Source: Candidatus Anaerobutyricum avicola
Lineage (GTDB): Bacteria; Bacillota; Clostridia; Lachnospirales; Lachnospiraceae
Assembly: GCA_019113845.1 (NCBI GenBank)
Contig: DXGQ01000004.1
Location: forward strand, 1 to 50,720
Direction: 5' to 3'
Length of the DNA stretch: 50,720 nt
Shown: piece after piece, positions 15,182 to 23,730 of the stretch
How positions within the stretch are numbered: position 1 is the stretch's first letter
Layout: each line of letters opens with the position of its first letter
Notes under the pieces: model-generated
Told to the model about the DNA's origin: nothing
Databases searched by the model: none
What the model saw: only the letters and a program-made list of their open reading frames with translations
Made by a program: the position numbers and the translations under genes

Positions 15182-16395
15182 CTTTTTGTTCCAACTCCTT
15201 TCTCCTCTGGCAAAGGGGCTGATTTTTCAGCCCTCTTTGCGTAATAATAGTCATCGATCCCTTTGATCTTTCCGGCCCAGTTACCATCTGAGTCCTGGTC
15301 CCAGACCATCCGGGTGACCGGCAGGGATAACTCCCGGCAGATCCCGTAGACTTTCCCACAGGCGTTCTGGATAATCCGCCGCTTTTCCACCTTGTACGGG
15401 CATGTTTCCTGTTCCCCATGCGCCTGGCACTGGGAGCATTTATGATACTGCCTGTCACAGTCTGTCTTCAGCTTTTTATCCATATCGTAGGTTTCCACCA
15501 GCCGTTTCATCTTCCTGTGCTGCAGTTCTTCCAGCACAGGCCGGACGCTCCGATACATATTGACGCCGGCCGCGCAGATAAAGGTGTTCCCGGACAGATA
15601 ATGGGCGATGGAGCCTTTTAAGCCGCCCTCTGTCAGATACACGGTCTCCGCATCCGGGTCGCCGATCACATGGACCGGACTCCCGGAGGAAGTACCGCCT
15701 GGATATCCCGCACTGGAAAACCACAGATATTTATTGTTATCCCTTGGCTGGTCCAGCCGGATCTGACATGCCTGGATGTTTCCGTCCACCGATTCCACCG
15801 GAACCAGGAACCCGGAATTTTTCGCTTTAAAGTTCATGGTCCATCGTCCCGTATCATCCTGATAGAAACCGGGGACGCCTTCCAGTTCACAGTCTCTTTC
15901 CAGCAGGCTTTCTGCAAGCTTATGCAGGCCGTAGAGCGGAACGCTCTTGTATCTGCGCTCTTTGATCTGCTCCATGGTAAGGCCCCGTTCCAGTAAATTT
16001 TCCTTATGGATCTCATACAAAGGGAGTAAATCCAGCATTTCCTTATACGTGCGGTGCCGTACTTCAAGAGGCGCCAGTTTTGATTGTTCCGGCTCAGCCT
16101 GCGCTTTCTTTTTCGCCTGCTGTGCCTCCCGGTATTCCCCTTTGTTCAGAGCCTCTCGGATTTCCTGGTTCGCTTCCCGGTAAGTCAGGTTGTGCAGATC
16201 CGCATAAAGCTGGAGCATCCCGCCGGATCTGTCGCAGCGGTTGCAGCGAAAGACATTTTTTGCGGGATGGATGTTCAGCCTTCCTTTGGTATCGCCGCAG
16301 AAGGGGCAGTCATAATAATTTCCCCGCCGCTTGTGAAGCCGCAGGAGATGAACCACATCCAGAATGTCATAGTCAAAGTCCGGTCCATCATACAT
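15178..16395 (-). CDS. CHC2 zinc-finger primase-like protein with DUF3854/toprim-like region
   Basis: The 405-residue protein starts with a CHC2 zinc finger (about residues 20-60: CPFCGDTKGRLNIHP...FRCNRCDRSGG), the DNA-binding part of bacterial primases. A helical linker with a lysine-rich stretch (90-110) leads to a region with VYLTEGGLKGSIAHYL and later YDMDKK, which fits a toprim-like fold (DUF3854). It probably primes replication of the mobile element. A cysteine cluster (CSQCQAHGEQETC) near residue 330 may bind a second zinc. It overlaps the sortase start and follows the annealing protein gene by 31 bases. Confidence 0.78.
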   Translation of the reverse strand: MYDGPDFDYDILDVVHLLRLHKRRGNYYDCPFCGDTKGRLNIHPAKNVFRCNRCDRSGGMLQLYADLHNLTYREANQEIREALNKGEYREAQQAKKKAQAEPEQSKLAPLEVRHRTYKEMLDLLPLYEIHKENLLERGLTMEQIKERRYKSVPLYGLHKLAESLLERDCELEGVPGFYQDDTGRWTMNFKAKNSGFLVPVESVDGNIQACQIRLDQPRDNNKYLWFSSAGYPGGTSSGSPVHVIGDPDAETVYLTEGGLKGSIAHYLSGNTFICAAGVNMYRSVRPVLEELQHRKMKRLVETYDMDKKLKTDCDRQYHKCSQCQAHGEQETCPYKVEKRRIIQNACGKVYGICRELSLPVTRMVWDQDSDGNWAGKIKGIDDYYYAKRAEKSAPLPEEKGVGTKR

Positions 16396-16426
16396 TTACC
16401 GCTTTCCTCCTTTCCCTGCCGCCGGA

Positions 16427-17341
16427 TCAGCCGGCAAGCGGGAGCGCCTGATTTAATAACACTCTGGCTGCCGCCGGGATCAGGTTGTTATGCCCCCGGT
16501 AGTTGGCCGCAAAGTAATCCAGGCTGGAAGGGCTTTCCACTGCCACCTGCCCCATACTCATACCGCCGTATTTCCCTTTGCCGCCGATGATGACGGCTCT
16601 TGCCTGTTCATACGACATCTGCTTTACCAGTTCTTCCACCGGGAGAGAACCATCTAAGGGGCTTTCCTGGGCTGCCCTGCGTCCGGGCGCCGCTGGATTC
16701 TGAGGCGGCATTCCCATGACGTTTCCCTGGCTTTTTGCCTGGTGGTAATACTGGTCCATCATGTTCTGGCCCGCATAGGCGGGTGTTTCCATTCCCCGAT
16801 AAGGAGCTGCGCCCTGGCTGCCCGGATAGGACGGTTCGCCGTTCCCGGCTGCCTGTGGATCGTTCCACTGCGCATCCGGGCTTTGATACTGCAACGGTAC
16901 GGGGATCCCCGCATCCACCTGGTTCGGATCATTGCTTTCTCCCACATCGGCAAACTGGACGCCAAATCCGGCGTCAGACAGCGCCCTTCCTACGGCAGCC
17001 GTTTCCGCCATCTCAAGGAATTTATCCCCAAACTTCGGGTCGTCTGTCCGGAACTTCATGGAAAAAGCATTCGCCACGTAATTCTCCGGCGCATCCGTAT
17101 AGCTCAGATAGATCTTCGCCTCTGCCAGCGCCATATTTTCATTAAAGTGGACGATATGGCTTTCGATCCGTCCCGTCGGATAGACCAGGCGGAACCAGAG
17201 TTTCCGGTATTTCACATCCAGATAAAGCTGGTCCGGCTGCCCCTCCTGGGAGATCGTCCTGGCAAGTTCCAGCGGTTCAAATCCCTCAACTCTGTTCAGG
17301 CTTCCCACTGCCTTTGATTTTTTGTACAGTAATTCGTTCAT
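16427..17341 (-). CDS. Probable single-strand annealing/recombination protein
   Basis: The 304-residue protein has an N-terminal domain ending in AETAAVGRALSDAGFGVQ (about 112-129), a motif pattern shared by phage ERF/Rad52-like annealing proteins. A flexible proline/glutamine-rich middle (135-235) follows. The end segment (about 252-300, GGKGKYGGMSMGQVAVESP) resembles the small domain found at the end of ExoX-type proteins. With the YqaJ exonuclease encoded three genes upstream it would form a Red-like recombination pair. The family assignment is from motif likeness only. RBS-like GGAG precedes the ATG. Confidence 0.6.
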   Translation of the reverse strand: MNELLYKKSKAVGSLNRVEGFEPLELARTISQEGQPDQLYLDVKYRKLWFRLVYPTGRIESHIVHFNENMALAEAKIYLSYTDAPENYVANAFSMKFRTDDPKFGDKFLEMAETAAVGRALSDAGFGVQFADVGESNDPNQVDAGIPVPLQYQSPDAQWNDPQAAGNGEPSYPGSQGAAPYRGMETPAYAGQNMMDQYYHQAKSQGNVMGMPPQNPAAPGRRAAQESPLDGSLPVEELVKQMSYEQARAVIIGGKGKYGGMSMGQVAVESPSSLDYFAANYRGHNNLIPAAARVLLNQALPLAG

Positions 17342-17425
17342 GTTCTGCTCCTTTCTCCGGAAAGCAGACCATCCTTACATAAAAGGAATAGCCTGCTTTT
17401 TCCTCTGATTGAAAAAAATTTATTT

Positions 17426-19660
17426 TTACACCGCAAGTTTCAACTGCTCCGGTTCCTGTTCCCTGAGATATTGCTGGTAAAAACGGACGATCCGCTCCCC
17501 CAGGATGGTATTGCGCCGCCCGGAGTCATCGTTATGTACCGCCTGGCAGACAGCCCGCCAGTCTCCAACAAGATAGACCGTTTTCTTGGCCCTGGTGATA
17601 CCGGTGTACAGGATGTTCCGCTTCAGCATCACCCGGAACGCAAACAGCCAGGGAATGATGACAACCTCACATTCTGAGCCCTGGGCTTTATGGATGGTAA
17701 TGGCATTGGCATGTTCGATCATTTCCATCTGCTCCGGCTCATATTCCACCGTGCGCCCGTCCGGAAAAGCAACCACTGTGATCACCGTTCCCTCCGGGTT
17801 GGTATAAAAAGCCTGTATCGTCCCCAAATCGCCGTTGCTGGCCATCAGGGTATTCTTATTCTGCATGACCTTATCCCCTTCCCGGAATGTCTGGCTCCCG
17901 GCCGTCACTTCCTTCTTCCCCGTATCCGGCGGGTTCACCAGATCCTCAACGGACTGGTTCAGTGCCTTGGAACCATTGACAGTTTTATTCTTATAAGGCG
18001 TCAGGATCTGCACGCCATCCAGCCCGTATCGCCCAATCTCTTTCTGGTAAAGATGCCGGACTGTCTCTGCGGTCTCCTCTGCAGTCGCACAGGAAATAAA
18101 ATAGAAGTCCTCCCCAAACTGGAAATCCGTCCGGTTCTCCTGCATCTTTTTTGCATTGAGATAAATGCTGCTGGACGCTCCCTGCCGGAAGACTGCCTCC
18201 AGCCGGGTCACCGGGATCAATCCGCAGGAAATCAACTGGCGGAAAACATCACCGGCTCCCACTGAAGGAAGCTGATCCACATCCCCAACTAAAAGGATCC
18301 TGGCCTCTGGCTTTACCCGGCGGAAGAACTCATATCCAAGGTGCATATCCACCATGGATACCTCGTCCAGATTCAGGAAGTCGGCGGAAAGGTAGTCCCA
18401 GTCCGGCTGAAAATTCGATGACTCCCCTAAGAGCCCCAGAGCCATATGGATCGTAGAAGCCTCCTCGTATCCCGTACTTTCCGCCATCCGGCGTGCAGCC
18501 CGCCCGGTGGGGGCCATAAGCTGCACTTTGGTACGGCAGATCTGGTCGTGGATATACAGGATAACCTTTAGAACCGTTGTTTTTCCTGTCCCCGGGCCGC
18601 CGGTAATTATGCTGATCCTGTGTTGGAACACCATGCGCACTGCCTGTTCCTGCTGACTGGACAGCGTAAGGGAAAGTACCCTTTGCGCTTCTTTGAGTTT
18701 CTCCTCAATATCCAGTTCCTGTACCGGGTCCAAAAGACGCCTTGCGATCATGGCTGCAGTCTGGGTTTCTTCCTCATACAGCCTGGCCACATAGACTCGA
18801 TCCTCATCCAGCACAATGCTTCCCTGCATGACCAACCGGTAAAGGATCTGCTGAACCTCTGTTTCTGTTACCTGCTGGCCGTAAACATTATCGTTCAGAA
18901 GCTCCAGGGAACGCCGGACCAGTTCTTCCCTGTACAGGAAGAGATGGCCTTCCTCCTTCATGGCGGACTCCATAATATACGCCAGGCAGCCGGAAATCCG
19001 CATGGGATCATTGAGCCGCTGGCAGAGCTGCCTTCCAATCTCATCTACCGTCAAAAAGCCGAACCCTTTGACGGCACAGAGCATATAGGGGCGCTTCCGT
19101 ATAACCTCAACAGATTCATCATGGAATTTCTGCAGGATCAGGTTTACCTTGTGGGGCGTCACCTTATAGGGCGCCAGGAACGTCATCAGTTCCCGGAACA
19201 CCTTGTTCTTCCCAAAGGATTCCACAATCGTCTCCAGCTTCTTCCTGGAAATCCCCCGGATCTTTAACAGTTCCTCCGGATGGTTTTCCATGATCTCCAG
19301 TGTCTGAAGCCCAAACTCACGGTAGATGGCTTCCGCCACTTTAGGGCCGACGCCTTTGACCACACCACAGGAGAGGTATCCAATGATCCCCTCCCGTGTC
19401 CTCGGCACAACTTCCATGAAGTTTTCCACCTGAAGCTGCATCCCATAGCTGGTGTTTTCCCACTTTCCTTCCATCTCCACTTCGATCTGGTCGGTCAGGG
19501 GAAGGTCAAAGCCCACTGCGGTAAAACCGATTATCTTCCTCGTCTGAAGGTATTTATCCCTGGCTGCCAGCGGTACAGAAGTATCCTGTGTTGTAAAAAG
19601 GGCAACGGTATAACCGCTCCCCTCATTCAGAAATATTTTTTTCTGGAATCTGCACCGCAT
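17426..19660 (-). CDS. RecD2-type ATP-dependent DNA helicase
   Basis: The 744-residue protein has an OB-like N-terminal region, helix-hairpin-helix repeats (about 95-210) and a superfamily 1 helicase core. Walker A is GGPGTGKT (354-361), motif II LDEVSMVD (431-438), motif III VGDVDQLPSVGAGDVF (458-473), and the late motif ITIHKAQGSE lies near residue 670. It should unwind DNA in the 5'-3' direction like RecD2, here as part of the element's processing set. It overlaps the preceding gene by 38 bases. In motif II the usual DEAS reads DEVS, a small change. Length matches the RecD2/TraA group. Confidence 0.9.
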   Translation of the reverse strand: MRCRFQKKIFLNEGSGYTVALFTTQDTSVPLAARDKYLQTRKIIGFTAVGFDLPLTDQIEVEMEGKWENTSYGMQLQVENFMEVVPRTREGIIGYLSCGVVKGVGPKVAEAIYREFGLQTLEIMENHPEELLKIRGISRKKLETIVESFGKNKVFRELMTFLAPYKVTPHKVNLILQKFHDESVEVIRKRPYMLCAVKGFGFLTVDEIGRQLCQRLNDPMRISGCLAYIMESAMKEEGHLFLYREELVRRSLELLNDNVYGQQVTETEVQQILYRLVMQGSIVLDEDRVYVARLYEEETQTAAMIARRLLDPVQELDIEEKLKEAQRVLSLTLSSQQEQAVRMVFQHRISIITGGPGTGKTTVLKVILYIHDQICRTKVQLMAPTGRAARRMAESTGYEEASTIHMALGLLGESSNFQPDWDYLSADFLNLDEVSMVDMHLGYEFFRRVKPEARILLVGDVDQLPSVGAGDVFRQLISCGLIPVTRLEAVFRQGASSSIYLNAKKMQENRTDFQFGEDFYFISCATAEETAETVRHLYQKEIGRYGLDGVQILTPYKNKTVNGSKALNQSVEDLVNPPDTGKKEVTAGSQTFREGDKVMQNKNTLMASNGDLGTIQAFYTNPEGTVITVVAFPDGRTVEYEPEQMEMIEHANAITIHKAQGSECEVVIIPWLFAFRVMLKRNILYTGITRAKKTVYLVGDWRAVCQAVHNDDSGRRNTILGERIVRFYQQYLREQEPEQLKLAV

Positions 19661-20039
19661 CCTTTAATTCCTCCCAATTCTTAATCAGTTTCAGTCCAAA
19701 TGGTATCCGCCTGTCATCAAACCAGTACACCCCCTTTCCTGTATCCCAGGCATGGAGGATTTCTCCTTTCATCCCGGAAGAAATCCGCTCGCCACAGATA
19801 AGCAGCACATCGCAAAAATCTAAAAGCTGCTTCCCAATGGAAAGCGCCAGTTCCCGTTCCTCCGGGATTGTGTCATCCAGCATCAGAGGCAGATAAGCAT
19901 GAGAGGCAAAGGTGCGGCAATGAAATGCCCGGCTGATCGTATCCAGCCATATTTTTGCGATCATCATGTTCTCCAATCGTTCTTCCCTGGTTTTTGCAGA
20001 CAGCGGTGAACAGATATACGCCCGTTTTCCTTCTAGCAT
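19623..20039 (-). CDS. DUF4406/nucleoside-deoxyribosyltransferase-like protein
   Basis: The 138-residue protein reads RAYICSPLSA near its start, then a helix, a middle part with LPLMLDDTIPEERELALSIG and a strand-turn DVLLICGERISSGMKGEI. This pattern fits the DUF4406/DUF7768 family, which has the fold of nucleoside 2-deoxyribosyltransferases. Its role in mobile elements is unknown; nucleotide handling is plausible. The ATG at 20039 shares one base with the stop of the exonuclease gene (TGATG), which argues against the longer frame starting at 20219. Confidence 0.72.
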   Translation of the reverse strand: MLEGKRAYICSPLSAKTREERLENMMIAKIWLDTISRAFHCRTFASHAYLPLMLDDTIPEERELALSIGKQLLDFCDVLLICGERISSGMKGEILHAWDTGKGVYWFDDRRIPFGLKLIKNWEELKDAVQIPEKNISE

Positions 20040-21070
20040 CAGGCCACCTCCTTCTTTAACCGGAAGACCCTGTTCTCGGTTTCCGTTGTATATTCCTCGA
20101 AAATATCCGGGTGCTGCACTTTCAGCTTTTCCAGATTCTCTTTTCCGATCATTGTCCGGCGTGTGGGGCTGAAGGTAATCCTGTAACGGTTTGTGCCGTC
20201 CTCCAGCAGCGCCTTGCACCCCTGGCCCATCTGTTCTACAAAGGGAACAATGATCGCCTTCTGTTCAGAGTCAATCTCTTTTTTCCGCTTTTCAAGCTGG
20301 GATTTTTCCTCGGAAAGAGAAAGGTATCGCTCCAGGCTGCGGGCTTCCAGTCCGGAAATGCTGATCTCCGGGATGGACTTATCCGCATACCCGCTGTAAC
20401 GGCGGATGCTGGCAAGCACCAGATCCGGCTTCCCACTCAGCGGCGGCTCCACCTTTTTCTCCACATACTCCGTCCAGAAATATTCTTCCTGCTCGATGAT
20501 GTTCTCTTCTTCCAGAAGATCCCGGTCCAGCGGATAATACACAAAATCCTTTTCGTTGTTCCCCCACAGGCAGGCAATGAACGCATGATGGATATTCATG
20601 ACTGCCATATAGTGGCGGACCTGGTAAATATAGTGGTCCGGTATATTTCCATCCGCCCACTTGTCCTTTGCATTATAATTGCAGGTTTTGCACTCCAGGA
20701 TAGCGAAACTTCCGTCCGGCATACGCACGAAAAAATCCACATCCGCCAGCATAAACGGATACAGGGGATGCCGGAACATGATCCGCACCGGGAATACCTC
20801 CAGGCCGGTTTTCTTTGAAAAGATCTCCGCCACCAGGTCCTCCAGCCGGTGCCCGACTTCCAGGGCGACCCAGTTGCTTTCTTCTTCGATCACAGGCTCT
20901 ACGCCGATCTTATCATTGTACAGGTCTCGGCTGGTGGCAAAGGGGGAGATCCCCATGATCGCAGCCACGTCGCTGCCTCCGATTCCCAGTCGGCGGTAAG
21001 AGAGCCACTCCTCCCGGGTAAGATGACTGATATCGACAACCTGTTCCGGTGTATAATTCAAATTCAACAT
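20039..21070 (-). CDS. YqaJ-family phage-type exonuclease
   Basis: The 343-residue protein has the YqaJ/lambda-exonuclease nuclease core: EEWLSYRRLGIGGSDVAAIM (about 20-40) and the metal-binding set D...ExK in ADVDFFVRMPDG and AILECKT (near 110-130), then a Q in IYQVRHYM. A coiled-coil region (255-285) and a C-terminal beta part follow. It should resect double-stranded DNA to give 3' single strands for the annealing protein encoded downstream. It starts 13 bases after the DUF932 gene ends. Confidence 0.88.
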   Translation of the reverse strand: MLNLNYTPEQVVDISHLTREEWLSYRRLGIGGSDVAAIMGISPFATSRDLYNDKIGVEPVIEEESNWVALEVGHRLEDLVAEIFSKKTGLEVFPVRIMFRHPLYPFMLADVDFFVRMPDGSFAILECKTCNYNAKDKWADGNIPDHYIYQVRHYMAVMNIHHAFIACLWGNNEKDFVYYPLDRDLLEEENIIEQEEYFWTEYVEKKVEPPLSGKPDLVLASIRRYSGYADKSIPEISISGLEARSLERYLSLSEEKSQLEKRKKEIDSEQKAIIVPFVEQMGQGCKALLEDGTNRYRITFSPTRRTMIGKENLEKLKVQHPDIFEEYTTETENRVFRLKKEVA

Positions 21071-21083
21071 ATGTTCTTTCCTC

Positions 21084-22223
21084 CTAGCAGTTCACGGCTG
21101 CGCATACGTCATAGTCCTTCCAGTCCATCACCAGTGCCTTTGTGATATCCTCTTCCATACGCAGGATACGGCACCCGGAAAATCCTTCGCAGGCTGCGAA
21201 GAAAGGCGCCTCATTCATAGCATAGTAAAGGTCATGGGCGCTGCAGGGACCTTCCCCGTTCTGGGCCACATACATTTCCACTACCTCATTACGGATCGAC
21301 GCTTTGATCTTCAGCTTTTTCATCATCAGATGCAGGCAGTTGGCAGGGTTGCGGATTTCAATGTCCAGAAGTGCTGCCAGACGCTCCGTGGCAGCCTGAT
21401 ATCTCGCATACACTTCCTTCAGGTTCTCCCGGTAATCCAGGATCGTACTGTGGTTCCTGTGCGCCAGAGTGATCGGGCTTCCCAGGCTGAGCGTATGGCT
21501 GTTGCCGTCTGTCAGCAGCATCGGATACAGGTTTACCCCGCTGGCTGCCACATCAGAAGTGGTCAGGCGCAGCGCCGGAGTAAGAAATTCCTTGCTGATC
21601 CCGTACCGTTCCAGCGCATCCCTGTATGTATCCAGAAGTTCCTGGTTTCCGGCAAGCGTCCACATGGCGCTCATCACAGAGTGGTCATAGGTCCCGGAAC
21701 CTTCCAGATAGGTGCTCCCCTTGAAATTCTTGTGCAGATACTCGCTTGTCGTCTCAAAGATCGCCTTCATATCCAGCACGCTGTAATCATGGGCGTCCCC
21801 GCCGTGGACAGCGGAAACCTTCCCATCCGCAATCTTGATGAGGCTTTCTCCTTTCGCCACTTTCAGGCAACAGTTCACTACCTTCGCATAGGTCCTTACA
21901 TCCAGCTTGCGAAGGCCCTCTCCGCTGATGCCGGCACGACCTAAAATGGTCTGGATGGCACAGTTCCGGACCGGATACGCCTCCCCCCGTACCTTCAGTA
22001 CAAGGCGGGTGTGCTTTTCCGTATCCTTCAGGATCTCCTCCATCTCTGCGTCCCCATTCTCCAGGTTGTCTGCCTCTTTCTCCAGCGGCACCAGCCGAAG
22101 AGACCGGGTCGGCTTGCGGATCCACTGTGAGGACTGAAGCCTCCGGCCCAGAAATGCAAGCATCTCCTCCGCCGTCGCAAAGGTCTTTTCAAAACCGTCT
22201 GCATACACCATTGTTTCATTCAT
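21084..22223 (-). CDS. DUF932 mobile-element protein
   Basis: The 379-residue protein matches the DUF932 pattern of phage- and plasmid-borne proteins of unknown function, with a central region around ALRLTTSDVAASGVNLYPML and GSPITLAHRNHS. It has no membrane segment. The ATG at 22223 follows AAAGGTGG; an upstream start in the same frame lacks a ribosome site. It is the first gene of the minus-strand operon and is preceded by about 350 bases of untranslated leader with strong secondary structure. Related genes regularly stand first in recombination/replication clusters of conjugative elements. Confidence 0.75.
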   Translation of the reverse strand: MNETMVYADGFEKTFATAEEMLAFLGRRLQSSQWIRKPTRSLRLVPLEKEADNLENGDAEMEEILKDTEKHTRLVLKVRGEAYPVRNCAIQTILGRAGISGEGLRKLDVRTYAKVVNCCLKVAKGESLIKIADGKVSAVHGGDAHDYSVLDMKAIFETTSEYLHKNFKGSTYLEGSGTYDHSVMSAMWTLAGNQELLDTYRDALERYGISKEFLTPALRLTTSDVAASGVNLYPMLLTDGNSHTLSLGSPITLAHRNHSTILDYRENLKEVYARYQAATERLAALLDIEIRNPANCLHLMMKKLKIKASIRNEVVEMYVAQNGEGPCSAHDLYYAMNEAPFFAACEGFSGCRILRMEEDITKALVMDWKDYDVCAAVNC

Positions 22224-22412
22224 GTTTTTCTTCCACCTTTCTTTAAAATATTTATCCATAAACAGCCGGAGCTGATTGTGGCAGGCCACACACTTACACA
22301 ACATCCGGAAAAGCCTTGCCTTTCCGGATAAACAGCAATAAAAAAGAATGCACAGAGAAACGTCCTGTTTTCTCCATCCATCCTTCTAAAATCTGGTTTT
22401 CCACCTATAAAA
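22224..22412 (-). other. Lower part of the DUF932 operon leader
   Basis: Between the leader terminator and the start codon there is one perfect nine-pair stem, ATCCGGAAA (22303-22311) with TTTCCGGAT (22321-22329). A frame of about 50 codons exists on the minus strand but lacks a good ribosome site. No gene is supported. Confidence 0.4.
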
Positions 22413-22574
22413 CAAAAAAAGTGCCACACAGCCATTACCGGCATACGGTGACACTACGCTACAAACATAAACAACTTATGCTGGGAAAAGCGCCTGCCTT
22501 TCCTCTCCATGTCCGGGATTTCTCAAAATCCCAAAACATTTCTCCCCACAGGGGAACGCATAAAAAAGAACTAT
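22413..22574 (-). ncRNA. Candidate structured leader RNA with intrinsic terminator
   Basis: Downstream of the promoter, UUAUGC (22563-22558) pairs with GCAUAA (22481-22476) and encloses three hairpins: UCCCC/GGGGA at 22543-22555, GGGAUUU/AAAUCCC at 22515-22532, and a GGAAA/UUUCC stem at 22484-22503. About 20 bases later follows a terminator, AGUGUCAC/GUGGCACU (22455-22448 with 22427-22420) and seven U. A closed multi-helix domain then a terminator is the layout of a riboswitch or protein-controlled attenuator. I do not recognise the class. Confidence 0.5.
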
Positions 22575-22580
22575 ATCAGT

Positions 22581-22609
22581 ATACTAGCACAGGATATAGG
22601 TGCTGTCAA
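22581..22609 (-). promoter_or_regulatory. Strong promoter of the mobile-element operon
   Basis: Minus strand TTGACA (22609-22604), 17-base spacer, TAGTAT (22586-22581). Start of transcription would be near 22574, about 350 bases upstream of the DUF932 start codon. Confidence 0.8.
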
Positions 22610-22653
22610 TTTGTTTTATACTATATATAGTTATTTTGGTCCTCCTGGTTCCC

Positions 22654-22890
22654 TTATCTTGTGCTGTCTTTTTCCAGATGCTCCTGGTTTTCAGCCGATC
22701 CGCTGTCTGCCAGGACAAACCGGATCTGCCTGTCCAGAAATTCCCGACAGCTCGTCAGGACCTTTCCATGCTGTTCCTGTTCCCTGCAGGCATTCTCGCT
22801 GCACTTTTCCCCGAAAACGCACCCGTCGCAATTATTTGCCAGCGCCTCCCGTATCCAGTCCAGCTCCTTCTGTGTACCTATGATTTTCAT
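22654..22890 (-). CDS. Small cysteine-rich protein
   Basis: The 78-residue product starts MKIIGTQKELDWIREAL, a short helix, followed by Cys21, Cys24, Cys30 and Cys35, with Cys48 later; this spacing suggests a metal-binding knuckle. The C-terminus is charged and probably flexible. The ATG at 22890 follows GAGAGGTG; earlier starts in the frame would place it inside the operator region. It is transcribed divergently from the XRE regulator gene through a shared operator region, so it is probably under that repressor. Its function is unknown. Confidence 0.55.
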   Translation of the reverse strand: MKIIGTQKELDWIREALANNCDGCVFGEKCSENACREQEQHGKVLTSCREFLDRQIRFVLADSGSAENQEHLEKDSTR

Positions 22891-22956
22891 GCCCAAACAC
22901 CTCTCTATCATCATACCCCAAAATGGCGGTTCTATCACAATTTTTTCTCCAACTGT

Positions 22957-23039
22957 ATTATAACAGTAAATTACGGTTATATTCCGTAATATAACCGGTT
23001 TACAGAATAATATATCTTTTTTAATCCGTAATTTACTGT
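22957..23039. promoter_or_regulatory. Divergent operator region of the XRE regulator
   Basis: Two perfect inverted copies of ACAGTAAATTACGG (22963-22976 and its reverse at 23026-23039) each hold the dyad GTAAWTTAC. Between them is a perfect palindrome GGTTATATT-CCGT-AATATAACC (22975-22996). On the minus strand an extended -10, TGTTATAAT (TATAAT at 22962-22957), abuts the first copy, so binding there would block the cysteine-rich gene. Confidence 0.7.
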
Positions 23040-23089
23040 AAATAAATAGTTTACAATCGTAAGAAAAGGTGTGAAGTGAGGTGATAGGA

Positions 23090-23407
23090 ATGGACAAAAA
23101 ATTCATCGGTGACCGGATAACCGAACTGCGGATCAAAAAGAATATCTCTGAATATCAGATGAGCCTGGATCTCGGCAAGAATAAAAGTTATATCCAGTCC
23201 ATTTCCGCCGGACGCTCCCTGCCGACCATGCAGAACTTCCTTGATATCTGTGAATACCTGGAAGTAACGCCTGCACAGTTCTTTGATACAGACCTTCACA
23301 ATATTCCCCTATTTGAAAAAGCAGCAGACCTGCTGAAACAGATTGATGACGAAGATATCCTTGCGGTCATCAGCATCCTGAACAGGCTCGCCGCCAGACA
23401 CAAATAG
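23090..23407 (+). CDS. XRE-family repressor-like regulator
   Basis: The 105-residue protein has a Cro/CI-type helix-turn-helix at about residues 7-62 (ITELRIKKNISEYQMSLDLG, then KSYIQSISAGRS) and a short helical tail that may dimerise. The ATG at 23090 sits six bases after GAGGTG. It is transcribed away from the cysteine-rich gene, with paired palindromes between them, so it likely represses itself and that gene. It may also set the balance for the excision genes downstream. A terminator closes it at 23415. Confidence 0.82.
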   Translation: MDKKFIGDRITELRIKKNISEYQMSLDLGKNKSYIQSISAGRSLPTMQNFLDICEYLEVTPAQFFDTDLHNIPLFEKAADLLKQIDDEDILAVISILNRLAARHK

Positions 23408-23414
23408 TTTTCCA

Positions 23415-23456
23415 AAAGCTGCCCGACTAAAAAGGCAGCTTTCTTCTTTTTCTAAT
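23415..23456 (+). terminator. Intrinsic terminator of the XRE gene
   Basis: AAAGCTGCC (23415-23423) pairs perfectly with GGCAGCTTT (23434-23442), followed by a T-rich tract. Confidence 0.85.
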
Positions 23457-23701
23457 TTTTTTCCACTTTCTTCAAATTCCCCACTATTTTCTTTACAAAT
23501 GGCAAAAACCATGAGGAACCTTGAAAACTGCATAAACTCCTTGTAAGAGGGATACAGGTGTCCGCAGATAGTGCAGCATTTTGCGTGCCTGCGGGCTTTA
23601 AGATTGCATAGCGACGCCGAAGACGCGGCTTGAGAAGGCGCAGGAACTGGCTTATGGGGAGGATTGTTTTCTTTTTATTTGAACTATCTTTAATACTAAA
23701 A
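23457..23701. other. Structured non-coding region before the excision genes
   Basis: No gene is visible. GGATAC/GTGTCC (23550-23563) forms one hairpin. A longer imperfect stem joins CCTGCG (23588-23593) to CGCAGG (23639-23644), continued by CTT/AAG and AAG/CTT pairs, with a GC-rich apex. The stem could be part of a transfer origin, an integrase/excisionase site or a small RNA; nothing decides between these. Confidence 0.4.
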
Positions 23702-23730
23702 TTTACAACCTGGCGGAAAAAACGTATAAT
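23702..23730 (+). promoter_or_regulatory. Promoter of xis-int
   Basis: TTTACA (23702-23707), 17-base spacer, TATAAT (23725-23730), 58 bases before the excisionase start. Confidence 0.8.
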
